Notes: generated by a model from the sequence alone, not told the origin. 64,000 nt of DNA from Rhizopus arrhizus (GCA_024220505.1 JAKZZE010000012.1:372001-436000); one strand, 5' to 3'. Counted from the first letter of the stretch, positions 34,981 to 46,507 are shown. Program-made: numbers and translations.

Positions 34981-35394
34981 AAAAGTTCTAAAAGAAACTG
35001 ATTGGCTATTATTGTTCTTATCAATGTGCCTATCGAATTTGTTTTTTATTTATTTTAGTGCATCTTAAGTTTTTTTTTTAATTGAAGAATATGTATGATT
35101 CATGAATTTGCTGTAAAAACATTTCCTTGACGCTTATAAGATGATGCAGTGAGGCCGGTAAATTTTGTCGGTTTGAAGAAAATAAACTTCATTTAGCAAA
35201 AAAACAGATGTCATTTCCAGAAAAATAAATGTCACTAACCTAAATGAAAATTTTGTTTAATACCTTTATTATTGTCGCTTTGTATTTGATTTAATGCAAT
35301 ACCTGTATTAAATGACCAAAGCGATAATCTTGGTGATGAATTTTTTATGATTTTCCTACTTTTGTTCTACTTAAAGATGATCAGTCTAAAGAAT
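34981..35394. other. spacer with an imperfect hairpin
   Basis: No gene. An imperfect inverted repeat lies at 35271-35327 (entered separately), close to the left side of the transposon relics. Confidence 0.4.
35271..35327. repeat. imperfect inverted repeat (hairpin)
   Basis: Left arm ATTGTCGCTTTG...ATTTAATGC (35271-35297) and right arm whose reverse complement reads ATTATCGCTTTGGTCATTTAA (ends 35327), separated by only a few bases. It could be a transposon end, a MITE remnant or a transcript hairpin. Confidence 0.5.
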
Positions 35395-35888
35395 ATTTTC
35401 TAGTGAAAAGGCTAGGGCGTTCGCCAGTCTTTCTCAAACTATTTAGGATCTTGAGAAAATTCAATACAGCTGCTTGATCGCGATTCCAAAGTCTTCTTTT
35501 TATTCTTGTGGTTTGTTGTTTAAGACATAAGAGGCTCTTACACCTAGTACTGCATTAGTTATCAAGAATTAATCTAGTTTATTTTTTTCTTTGGATTACC
35601 TCAGCAAACCATTGCATAGCACGTCTGGCTTCTTTTTCCGTTGGTAAGGACAAGGGTTTGACACGATTTTGAATTTTTCTAAATTCATTTTCACAGGTTG
35701 GATAATGGGAAGATGTTTTGTATTCATTGATTAAGTAGACAACAAGCCCGTTCTTCTTTAACATCCTGATTAACCCCTTGCTTCTTGTCGGTTCTTGATA
35801 CTTGGCATTAGGGTCGGACCAATTTCCAAAAAACTAAGACAGTATCTTGACCAAACTTTGCTTTTAAGCTACGCACCAATTTTTGATC
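35395..35888 (-). pseudogene. Fanzor (eukaryotic TnpB-like) nuclease, C-terminal relic
   Basis: In transcript order: SLKAKFGQDTVLVF, then GNWSDPNAKYQEPTRSKG and MLKKNGLVVYLINEYKTSSH (35700-35825), a zinc-ribbon half YPTC, a second half C..LLC (about 35533-35550) and the RuvC-III-type block RRLWNRDQAAVLNFLKIL (about 35450-35500). It ends RKTGERPSLFTR. This is the C-terminal third of Fanzor-type proteins. Breaks: one extra base in an A6 run (35828-35833, forward strand) shifts frame, stops occur between the zinc halves, and the first Cys of the first zinc pair is Tyr. The upstream two thirds are missing because the coding strand runs straight into the Tc1-like transposase on the other strand. 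Family named from motif memory. Confidence 0.62.
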
Positions 35889-36945
35889 ATTCTGGTCAAA
35901 GAAGAGTTTACTTGAAAACTTCAATTTTCGAAAAGGTAAAAGCTGTGGCTCTTAAAGCAGGTGCCAAAGAAAGTACTGCTTGCGCCTGGTGGAAAAACTA
36001 TGAAAAGGATCTAAACTCTTTTATTCTTGAAAAGAAAACCAACACTCAAAGCAGGTCAAACTCACATTTACAGGAAGAGAATAAGCAGCGTTTAACCGAG
36101 TCTTACGATGATGACACAGGTACCTACATTCAAGATGCTGTTGAAATGCCTACCAGCAAGTTTGCTAGTCTTGAGATCAAGAAATCAAGAGTATATGAGT
36201 TTATGAAAAATGATTGTAACCTTACTTTTAAGAAAGCTACTTTTTGGTCCTAAGTAGAGCAAGCTCAGGCACCATCCAAAAACGTCACAATTGGCTCGTC
36301 TCATGAAGTAATTCAGATATGGTTTTTGCTACAAATTATGTTTTTATTGATGAAGCTAGCTTCCATATTAACATAAACGCGAGCAGAGCATGGTCTCCCA
36401 GAGAGCAAATGGTCGTGATCAATATGTCATCTGTAAGTATGATAAACTTGAATACTCGTGTACCAAAGCAGCAGTTAAAAGTGAGGAATGTCCAGGGCGA
36501 CAAAAAGAGAAAAAAACCCTCCAGAAGCAAAAGGACCAAAAAGCACAACCGTCGGTCATTATTTAAGTTTCTTAAAGGAGCTTTGGATATTATGAGCAAG
36601 CGTGATCCGATAAAATGCTTTTATCTGATTATGGACAACGCGCCGATCTACTTGTCAAAACAGATAGACAAAATTATCTATAAAAGAAGCCGGGACCATA
36701 AGTACGTTTATACTCCTTCTTATTCACCGGAACTCAATCCAATTGAGCAGCTTTGATCTATTGAAAAGCGCAGTAATTTTAGTGATGTTGAAACACCCAA
36801 TTCAAGAATTCTTGAAGCCAGTGAATCGATACCTTTAGAGCATCTTTGTAGCTTCGTTGAGCATTTTATAAATCAATGGATATTTGCTTACATAAACTCC
36901 CTACATAAATATATTGTTATATCTATTACATATGGCCAAAAGTGT
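35889..36945 (+). pseudogene. Tc1/mariner (IS630-like) transposase, inactivated
   Basis: N-terminal helix-turn-helix region (FEKVKAVALKAGAKESTACA; AWWKNYEKD), then a linker helix block (LEIKKSRVYEFMKNDCNL). The DDE/D catalytic domain follows with blocks YVFIDEASFHININ (first Asp), CFYLIMDNAPIYLS (second Asp) and YTPSYSPELNPIEQL (third acidic). A K/R-rich segment sits between blocks 1 and 2. It is inactive: a TAA at 36251-36253 and a frameshift separate N-terminal and catalytic parts, and a TGA at about 36754 replaces the Trp expected after PIEQL. The downstream frame is still readable to about 36930. Clear terminal repeats were not found. Confidence 0.8.
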
Positions 36946-37249
36946 TTGAACAATGCATGAAAATCTGCTCAAATTTTTATCTCAGTTCTTTTACGGGGCC
37001 TACAATGATTGAAACAGAATGTAACAAATAGTTTAAATACAGTTACAAAAATAAAAGGTTTTTAAACAAATAAATGAATTATTAAAATTGTTTATGAGAA
37101 TATGCACATATCTTCACTACCGCATTTTGCAACCATGCTTATAGGGTAACCAGAATTAAGTTGAAAATGATGTATTCAAAACCAGCCTTGAGGTCAGGGT
37201 AAGCAATCTTTTTTTAAATTTTCATTTTGATCAAGTTGTAAAAAAAAAA
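36946..37249. other. spacer right of the transposon relics
   Basis: The sequence ATGGCCAAAAGTGTTTGAAC at about 36931 resembles the inner part of Tc1-type terminal repeats, but I found no matching inverted copy on the left side. No gene seen. Confidence 0.35.
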
Positions 37250-38470
37250 ATGTTGGAAAGCTTACCCTTACCAACTACAATTGGAAAGAAAGGGGGAGGA
37301 AGATATTCAATGAAGATTACAAGCAAGGTCAGCAGTCTTTCATTTCTTTACTTACTCATTACAATCACGGCTGTATTTTTCAACAAGTTATTATTCACCA
37401 CTTCTGAATATAAATTCCCATATCCTTTTTTCACCGTTTTGTTTCAACTATGCATCACCTTTCTATTCATGACTTTATGGAGCTTATTTAATCCAACGTA
37501 ATCTTGTATTTAGTGTTTACACAAAAAAACTGAACTATTGTTTCATAGGCAGTTCAGTTTTGCACGTATTCCACGCTTTCGTTGGAATTCCTCAGTTGCT
37601 ATTCGAATCGCACCACTTTCGATTGTATACATGTGCATAATCATTTTCAACCCACTCTTTTTACAACATGTTGAAGTAACAACATATCACTTTTCTCACT
37701 CACTGTCAATTGCATTTTCCTTAATATTCTCGTTTTATATGCTTCAGATTGAGCATTCTGGTAGTGTCAATTCAGCCTGTGTAGTGATTATGCTCGGTCT
37801 TTGTGTTTGCTCAATGGGTTCTTTAAATTTTTCTGTTGCTGGCGCGTTTTATGCCGTAGCTTGGCCTGCAGTGGTGTCAATTTACGGCATCTATCTGAAA
37901 AAGACCTTGACAGCATTAAAAAATGATGTGTGGGCCTTGATTCAGTACAACACCATCTTGTCCCTAGCGACCTTGACTCCTTTGGTGATATTATCAGGTG
38001 AATTGAAGAGTGTGCTGAACGAAGTATGGTTCCTGGATGAAACAGGTTTTTGGATACAAATGGTCTGTATTTTTTTATTTTTTATTTTTGTACTTGTGGA
38101 GCTCATATTTTGTTCTTCGTTATAGATCATCACTTCTCTAACAGGGTTTGCAGTCAATGTGATCATGGTCTTGCTCATTTTATATACATCACCATTAACT
38201 CTGGTTGTCGCTAGTGTCAATAAGGTATAACAATGCTTGATTTACATACAAAATGATTTATTTTTATTTCTGTTAGACAATACTTCAAGCCTTTTTAGCT
38301 ACATTATTGTTTGGAAACCCCATGTCATTGATGGTAAAAAAAAAAAAAGATGGACATGGAGTTAATATACGAAAAATAACATATACAAATAGAATGTGGT
38401 TGGTATGCTTGTTTCACTCACTGGAACATGCTATTACATTTACACTAGATATAATGAGTTTTATTCTTAA
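37250..38470 (+). CDS. nucleotide-sugar transporter of the GDP-fucose (SLC35C)/TPT family
   Basis: Five exons (about 37250-37498, 37549-38063, 38125-38224, 38278-38333 and 38392-38470). The junctions restore one reading frame from MLESLPLPT to TRYNEFYS-stop. The product is a 10-helix drug/metabolite-superfamily membrane protein. Visible: FLYLLITITAVFFNKLLF (helix 1), the motif IVYMCIIIFNPLFLQHVEVT, YHFSHSLSIAFSLIFSFYML, and the family C-terminal block TLVVASVNKTILQAFLATLL followed by FGNPMSLMNVVGMLVSL. These features match Golgi nucleotide-sugar/triose-phosphate translocators, closest by memory to SLC35C-type GDP-fucose carriers. The last exon is easily missed because its intron begins with a long A run. 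Its 3' end is 43 bp from the convergent MYSM1-like gene. Confidence 0.85.
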
Positions 38471-38513
38471 AATACTGCATATAACTTTTTTTGCTTGTTT
38501 GATCAAGTCTCCC

Positions 38514-40751
38514 TTAGACAGTTAACGACTTTACAACATTATCCGTTGAAACGGGTTGTACAGTTTGTTGAGTAATAAAATGTTCCTGAACCATATTTTT
38601 AACGTTTTCCAAAAATCTTTCGCAGCTTTCAGGATCCATGTATAGATGTACTCTTAATGATGATAAAAGCTTATCCAATCGTGACATGTTGCCAAATGAT
38701 AAAGTCATATCGATTTTGCTTTAAGATGGGTTAGTTTATGGTATTTTAACATGAGACTTACTTTTCATGATCTTTATATTCTTTCAAAAGGTTGAGGAAC
38801 GCATCAAATACATCTTGGTTTACTTGTGGTTGTTGTTCAACTTGCTGTATGCAAGCATAGGGTAATCCTTATTGATTGTTTAATAACACATTATAAATTA
38901 TTTTTATAAGCACACGTACGATATTGATTTGTTGTACTCCATCTCTTGCTGATATGAAGACATTGTATTTGAGATCTGTCATTTGCATACTGTTGATCGT
39001 AAGGAGAAATAATGAATCCAATAAATGGTTCATCTCCAGATGCTTCATTACGGAATAAATCCTATGATTTAAATGATTAATCAAAAGACAGCTTTGATTC
39101 TCACTTTTTTTTTTACTTGATAAGAAGTTTGATTTTCGATATCTCGAATACTTGGTTGAGGTTCAAATGTAGGGTGAGAGTGATACCAACCAACGACATC
39201 GAGCCCCTTTTGTTCAAATAATTCTCTCGCAGCCATTTCAGAAACAGGATCCATTTCGCACTTTTTATATTTGTTTAAATACTGTTCCTTTTTACTATTA
39301 AAGTAAGATATTACCTGTATACCAGTACTTGTACTGCGACAAGGAAATACGTATTCAACTTTTAACTTGTTTTGGCCCTCTTCATCTTTGTAAAATCTAC
39401 CACCAAGTAATCCAATAATTTCAGTATAAGCCAAATGAGCATGAAATTCCATAACAAGCTGTTACAAGAAAAAATGGTTAAAATGCAGTAAGAACATGTC
39501 TTAAATTCACTTACCAAGACATCACTACCTATTTCTACTTTAAAAGGAGCATCTTTTGCTTGAGTATAATAGCCCACAGGAATAAGTGTGAATGGGTCAT
39601 TATCGTTTCCAACACGGCCATTATCACCATAGAAGCCTTCGCGTTTTCGAGCGTTTCGTTTAGGTCTTATTTTACCATCTTTGTGGATAAAAATTAGCTT
39701 GTAATAAAAAGGATAGAAAAAATGATAAATTACCTCGATTGGTAGAATATTCGACCTTTTCTCTGTAGCCTTCTTCCTCATCATTGTCTTCACCATAAAC
39801 TTCCTCCCTATAGATATAGAATATTTAATACGTTAAAATAAAAGCTTTTCCTTTTTCTCTTCTTTGTTTGTTACCAGTAATAGCCAGGTCTTCTTTTCTT
39901 TTTATTTGCACTAAAATAAATGCTCAACATTTCGTGTATATAAAGCAATAATAAACTTTACCCATCTTCACTTTTACGAACTGGGCGCTTTCTTACAGTA
40001 GGAGTAGTGATGCAATCGACATTGATAGCCTGGATACTTTCAAGATAACTGTGTATTCTACCTACCGCGTTCACATCACCACAATCGGCTAAATTTTTGC
40101 GACCTGCTGTCTTTGTCAGGTATCGAGGACGAGTCTCTCGCCAGCATTTCAAAATATGGTTTCTGATTCTTTTGTATCTTTCGGGTGTCTTAGCTGCTTT
40201 TCCCATGAACCATTCCGCATTTCCCTTTTTTTCATCTTCTGTAATCTCGTTCTCATCAAGTACCTTTTTTTTTAAAAATAGTTACAAGTCGGTTTCATCT
40301 CGCTCTTATTCTCTTTTTTTATATATATTTTACTTACTCGTTCATTATCATTACTAGTGTTACTAGTATTTATATTATTATTAGTATTATCCATCGTAGT
40401 GAAAAAAGCTGGACTCGGATGATTATTTTGGGAAATAGAGATTTGTGGCACCATGCTTGACGCAGGCGGTAATCGCATCGTTTCATTGGTGGGTAAATGA
40501 TAACTGGCCATAGAAGACACTTGAGAGAAGGAAGGAAGTCGGATCTCTTCTTCCTATATAGAATATACGTTAAATGCATTGATATTGCTTATTATTCGTA
40601 GTACCTTGTTTTGTATATGAAATATTTGATGGGCTCGGTCTTCACATTGTAAGGCGTTCCGAGTTTTGACATGATCAGCTATTATATTCCAGTTACCGTA
40701 ACCGACTATTTTCTACTCATAAAGTGTGAAATTTGATATATCATTTTCTGC

Positions 40752-40784
<33 letters not shown>

Positions 40785-41044
40785 TAGCATCTGATAAAAG
40801 CGCGTCTTCTTGAGGAGACCATCTTACATTCTCTGGATTGGGTATTTCTGATCATATAAGCATAAGTTACAGATCTTTTTAAAGGTATTTGTTCTTTTTC
40901 TTTACGCTGAATGATTTCAAATTGATTCACATCAGGCTCAATAGGAGTTGGTATGGCATGTTCAGGAAGTGAAGCAACATGCGGTAAATTATCACAGCCG
41001 TAATAATATTGTTCATCTGCAATCATTTGTTGATTCTCTTCCAT
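38514..41044 (-). CDS. MYSM1: SANT-SWIRM-JAMM protein, MYSM1-type histone H2A deubiquitinase
   Basis: About 13 exons and 620 aa reconstructed by phase. Order: acidic N-terminus; SANT/Myb domain (RWSPQEDALLSDAI joined to KIVGYGNWNIIADHVKTRNA); Asn/Ser-rich linker; SWIRM domain (NAEWFMGKAAKTPERYKRIR ... PRYLTKTAGRKNLADCGDVN); acidic linker; JAMM/MPN+ domain with the upstream Glu in TEIIGLLGG, then WYHSHPTFEPQPSIRDIENQ (HxHx10D zinc motif intact), and EPFIGFIISPYD; helical C-terminus. This is exactly the domain order of animal MYSM1 (2A-DUB), a zinc protease removing ubiquitin from histone H2A. The active-site residues are all present. One intron contains a 28-nt T run on the forward strand (40753-40780). 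Confidence 0.92.
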
Positions 41045-41870
41045 CTGGTTGTTAGTGTATAATATATATAGAGAGAGAAAAAGAGAAAGAAATAAAAAGA
41101 AAGGGATAAAAAAAAAAGTTAAAATCGACTGTCAATCTTTTGTTTACATCAAAGTATGACAGATGAAAAAAATTGCTTTTTTTTAATGGTTGTTTGTGTG
41201 TATGTGTATGTGTTCCTTTAAATTGGCTAATACTCCAGTTGTTTGAAAGTTAAAGATGTATGGCAAAAAGCGGTTCCTTTTAGTGATATTTAAGGTCTAG
41301 ATGAGAAGTTGGTTTACATATATTTGCAGAATTAGAGCTCAGACAAACACATAACAGAACAATTCAAGCAAGATAGAACAAGCTAATGTAACAAAAATCA
41401 TCGAGCGTAATTTGCCAAAAACATTAAACATCCTTTGTAAAATTTTAATTTCTGCATATTTTAAATAAAGTTATAACATAGTCTTTAAACCGTGTTATTC
41501 CAATATAACATCGAAAAAAGAGATTGCCTAAATTAGGAAAACATTAAAGTTAGATTCTGAAATCCTATAATAAATCCATTCTCTCGTAAGGCACTGTGGG
41601 AATCCTGCTATTGTTATTGTATTATTAACAAGTACTTTAACTCTTATGTGCTAAATTATGAGTCAATTAATACTTTAGCAACATGATTTAAACAAGTATT
41701 CCATCTTTAGCATAATTCATGTAATATGCTTAAAAAAGAAAAAGAATATAAATGAATTTGGTATTCTCTTGTTATATATTTGAAATAGCTGTAATATAAG
41801 AAAGGAGTCGAGAGCCTTTTCACTTTTCATTATTTTTTATAGGCTCTTTCCTTATTTAGAAACTCTCGCT
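41045..41870. other. intergenic, no gene seen
   Basis: AT-rich region upstream of the MYSM1-like gene, with a GA-rich patch (41068-41110) just before its start. No open frame of note. Confidence 0.5.
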
Positions 41871-42800
41871 ATGCACCACAATAGCAAACAACTCCAACAA
41901 TTGCAGGTAGAGTTAGCTGCTGCCCGTACTAAGATACGCAAGTTATAACAAGTAAATACTTCCTTGCGAAATCACCTTGCTCCGAAGCCATCGATCACGG
42001 ACATCCTACCTTCCCCATAGGGATACACCACATCTCCAACTGTTTCCTCCTTCTCTCGTACCCTCTCGCCCCATCTAAGTGCCTTTCTTCTCCGCCTAAG
42101 ACTGCTAAGGCTAAACGCAATACTTCACAGCCTAGCCTGACTGCTATTGCCAGGCAATTTTCTTCACCTGCTGAACCAACAGGCTTTAAACTCATCCATG
42201 TAACTGTGCAACGCTGTCTCCCTCTACAACAATTGCGTTCCAACCTTCGCAGATTACACATTAATACCCGCAGAATTCTGGATATTCATTATTCAGTAAA
42301 AATTTAGTCAGTTTTCTTATTCACATTGGTTATGAAGCCGAGCTACGTTCACAATTGAGCAAATCTAACATCACAGTCAGTGACGATTTCGATCCTTTAG
42401 ATCCTTCAATCATTCACAACCCTACTCTCGTCAATGAACCCTATTGACTGTAAAGTACAACGCGCCTGCAAAGCATTCCTCCATGGAATCTGCGTTGCCC
42501 TGCAGCGATTCAACACTCCCATTCATAATACTATTGCCCACTTTCTTTGTCCAGTTTGACCTTATTGACCTTGAATACTTAGCATCATATGGCCTTGTCT
42601 CACCATATAAGTACCGCAAAGGACACATACTTGACCATGTATAGCTTCCCTGGATAAACATCCAACTTGCTCATCCAGCCGCTTGCACCGTTCTTTATGA
42701 ACTTAATTACCTACTTCACACAAAAGATCTGCCTACGCCACCTGCTTATTTCGGGTAAAGACTCTTCGATTGGATCCCTTTCCTTCCTCTAACTAGTGTA
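41871..42800 (+). pseudogene. LINE-type retrotransposon ORF1 (gag-like) relic
   Basis: Starts with an ATG and a coiled-coil-like MHHNSKQLQQLQVELAAART, then breaks. A longer readable part (about 42135-42306) contains LTAIARQFSSPAEPTGFKLI, LPLQQLRSNLRRLHINTRRI and LDIHYSVK, and further right in another frame HIGYEAELRSQLSKSNITVS. This series of blocks is what I recall from the first open frame of Mucorales non-LTR elements. Local base composition is richer in C than surroundings. Multiple stops and frame changes make it inactive, and no reverse transcriptase was found beside it. Confidence 0.5.
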
Positions 42801-45097
42801 TTTTACACCTAACCCATTATACCATAACCCCATATCATTTGTTTTGGTACAAAATCTGGAATAGTCATTGCTTTATTTTCATCTTTCATGCCACCCTATG
42901 CTTTATTCTAGCTTGTAATTTACTTTTTATATTTAAATCAATTTGCAAAAAAAAAGAACATGGTTAGTTTACTTAAATGGAGGTTCATTGTAAATGAACT
43001 TTCTGATAACTATCGATATCATTATTAAATTATTAGTTCTATTCCTTAACTAAAAAAAAGTGAAGTTCATAAAGCTATATCATACCGCACTGTGCATTGT
43101 ATTACATTTCATCTTGTATCTGAAAGTACACTCTCTTGAAGTTATTTTTATAAACTGAACCTCTTTTAACAACTCAGCGATATCTGGCTCTTTGATCCCT
43201 TTTTAAATTAAGTTGATTATCAGTTGTCTTCGTTTCTTTTCCAAATTCTACTATGTCTGGCTTCAATGACCAGCATCTCCATATTTACTTTTGACGCTAC
43301 ATCTATATATGCTATAAAATCTCGGATTAGGATACTGGATTGTAGTATGTATCATCAACATACTATGTCATTCTAAATAAATGAACTTGAACGAGTAAGA
43401 AAGAATTATTTTCATTTATATTACCCTATAAATCATCAAACTATCATCCTATTCATTCCAAACTGAATGCAAATATCTATAAGGGACTTAATAATATCAA
43501 TGATGTATGTTGTTTCATTCTATTTGGTATGACCATTCAATGATTGTGCAGCTGAAGTCAATGCATCCTTCATTTTCATTAGCATTTTATGCCATTATTG
43601 TAACAATCTTCCTGATGTTTGTTTAACCTCAAAATCATTTTTGCCTTTTTATCTTCACCTTCTTTAGCAACCTTCACGGCCGTTCTGCAATTCAATACGA
43701 TGTTATTATTCATGTGGTGAAATACTTGTTTTTGTATTTTATATAAACTTCTTATATTGATTGAGTTCATTTTTAATAAATCATAGTTAAGTGGTCTAGA
43801 ATGGGTTCAAAACTAAAAGTACGTATTGGTTGCACTTCTAAGGGATGGAAGGTGTCATTGTCGTTATTATTCTTTTCATCGTTATTACACTAATGGAGAT
43901 ATAGTGTATGTCATGTATGGAAGCACACATATTCATTCTCGTATATTTCGCTTTGTTAGACGTTGTAGTGTACTGTTTTTAAGATATATTGGCTTGGTTG
44001 AAGTATTGTGATGGCTTTGTATATATTGGCTTCATCATTTGCATATACTTGCGTATAGTTATTTAGTTAATGAAACGCCAAAATTTGAAAATTATCTATT
44101 ATTGTTGGCTACAATGATCTCAAAATTCATTAATTAATTTCGACATCATTTCAAGTCCTTTCTGCTTGTTGATATAGAGTAATCAATTATTAAAAATTTG
44201 ATCTTGCTGACTGTTCTTGTCAATTGCTGCCTGTCAATTTCTCTCTTTATTTCCACATTTACATGTTTTCTGCTACTTATCATTCTTTATTTGCATGGAC
44301 AGGGTCTTCTATTTGAAATCATATTCTCCAACCGGAGCAGAAAGCATTTATGCCTCTTGAAAACCGCGCGTTTCATATGTTGCTTTTGTTGTTATGTATT
44401 GATTATACTTGAACAATTTAAAAATGATAATATAAGCATTTAATAACTGACGCTTTGTGTCTTTAATAAGTTTTAAAGATCATTTTGTCTTTTTGTAATG
44501 ATATTGGGATCCTTACAAATTGTATAACTCATTTGCTTGTCTAAACAAACTCTTGAGTGACACATTCAAATCTTTTTGCTGGAATCAGATTCCACTTTTA
44601 TATAAAAGCCTATGTTGTAAACAAATTGAATTATGTGGATAATTTGGTCTACAGGAAACATAAGAAAGTTAAAGTTAAATGCCTTCTACTTTATTGATGG
44701 AAAACTGGTTTTATTTTTCTTTGTTGTCAAATAAGGCATTTTTTTCCCTTTTCTTCCTTTTTGGCTGAATTTCCCAAACCAATTCACGTGTGTTATTTAC
44801 AATACGTCGGAGTTCCTTAGAGCTTAGTTAAACGCTTCAAGCAATATATTTTAGCTGACGCACAAAAGAAATGAATGAAAAATTGCTTTACAACCCTTGC
44901 TTCTATAAACCAAAAAACAGGCTATTTTAATGGAAAGTAACAATAAAACAAAGAGAGAAAAAGAAAAATCATGTGCTCAATAAAATCTCAAGTTTATTTT
45001 TCCGCTTTTCCTTTTATTTAAAAAAAAAAAAACCTCTTTTCTTTTTTTTTTTTCTTTTTTTTTAAAAAGAAACAAGCTTTTAAGTCATTCTGTTATC
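42801..45097. other. gene-poor spacer
   Basis: About 2.3 kb of AT-rich DNA. Short open frames (43579-43770 minus; 43826-44011 and 44198-44443 plus) have no recognised domain. Pyrimidine-rich tract at 45030-45060 is likely leader of the next gene. Confidence 0.45.
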
Positions 45098-46507
45098 ATG
45101 ACCAATTTTATGTCTTTACCTTCTTTTTCATATAATGAGTATGCAGATGCCTCTAAAGCTGTGATATCTAGTTCAATGCAACAAGAGTAAAAAAAAAAAT
45201 TATTTATTTTTCAAGTTGAATTTGCCTAACTAATTGTATACAGCATCTTGTCTGAACCAGTAACCCCACTTCCTGAAGAAAAATCATTATCTTCAACAGA
45301 AGAATCCACAGTATCACCCAATTTAATTCGTCGAGGACATCAAATAATCCCTTCTAGACCTGAAAGCTTTACAACCACAACATTTCATTCAAACCCATCA
45401 GGTCCTGTTCGAAGAAGAAGAACAGAAACTTTTTTTTCGTTTGATATGGGCCCTACTTTCTCAGAAACAAAGCAATTTTATGAAATTTGCAATTTAGAGC
45501 AAACAAACAAGTAAACAACACTGCTGTTCATATGCTGCCAATACTCATTTTCATCCATAGTTACAAGATTGAAGTTAATGCTAAACTAGATAGAGGATTT
45601 TTTAAAGCAGAGCAAAATTGGACATGTTATCGTCGTAATTATTTTCAGGTCAGCGCTACGTTCAATGTCCAAGGCACACACTATCCTTTGCAAGGCTCTG
45701 AGATACCTTGTTTACTAAGAAAAGGGAATGAAATGGTTCGAGTCGATTATTTTTCAATTGGTATATTTGCACGTGTAGCGAACTATGACAAAAAGATAGA
45801 GTTAGTGCAACATACTCCAAAGCGAGACAAGGGACCACAAATGATTCCTCAACCACGTCCAGTACGTGCAGGCGGTAACCTTCATTTGGCATCCATAGGC
45901 TCAAACCAAAATATTGCCACCTTTGAACGCTTACAATTCAAGACAGCCACGGCAAACAATGGCAAGCGACGAGCTGCACAGCAGTATTATGAGATTGTGG
46001 TTGACCTTTATGCCAACACGAACCAAGAAGAGCCCATTCGTGTCGCGAGCTGCTCATCTGCTCAGCTTGTCGTTAGAGGTCGTAGTCCGGGCCACTATGC
46101 AGACTCTCACACTCGGTTTAAAAGTAGTGCTGAACATTTTTCTTCTCCGCCATACAGTTTACCTAATTCTCCCCCTCATGATGTCTATTCCCCTCCATAT
46201 CCCTTGGGTCATTTCCCCCCTCCTCCTCCTCCTCCTACACAGTCTATGGTTTACCCTTCGTCTAGTATTTATTTTCCTTCCTCTTCATCAAGCTCTACTG
46301 TTTATTTTTCAAACGTAAGTCTATTTCCATAACAAAACAAAACATAGGAACTTATTTTTCTAGTCTTCTGAAACCCATTCTTCTCAAGTTTATGATACTA
46401 CTTATACAAAGGAGAAAAATGATCCAGTCAAACAAACTTATTGGCCTCATCAAGACAACTTATATCAACCTTATGAACGCCAAGAGAATTATTCAATTCA
46501 ATCTTGA
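45098..46507 (+). CDS. NDT80/PhoG-family transcription factor
   Basis: Four exons: 45098-45186, 45244-45510, 45561-46314 and 46364-46507 (1254 nt, 417 aa). The Ig-fold DNA-binding domain of Ndt80/PhoG/VIB-1/XprG proteins begins near residue 110. Visible blocks: YKIEVNAKLDRGFFKAEQNW, TCYRRNYFQVSATF, VDYFSIGIFARVANYDKKIE, FERLQFKTATANNGKRRAAQ, and QLVVRGRSPGHYAD at its end. The N-terminus is Ser/Glu-rich and the C-terminal 120 residues are Pro/Ser/Tyr-rich, typical for activation regions. In ascomycetes relatives control meiosis (Ndt80) or nutrient-starvation proteases and cell death (XprG, VIB-1). Which role applies here cannot be told from sequence. Confidence 0.92.

Noticed and set aside
36925..36960. 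Right terminal inverted repeat of the Tc1-like element
   Set aside because: The sequence GGCCAAAAGTGTTTGAAC looks like a Tc1-type end, but no inverted partner was found to the left, so it is not called as a TIR.
40706..41044. Reading straight through the first exon of the MYSM1-like gene as a separate 112-aa protein
   Set aside because: A GT-AG intron (donor at 40905, acceptor ending 40848) restores the SANT domain in frame. The read-through gives a Lys run from the poly(T) tract.
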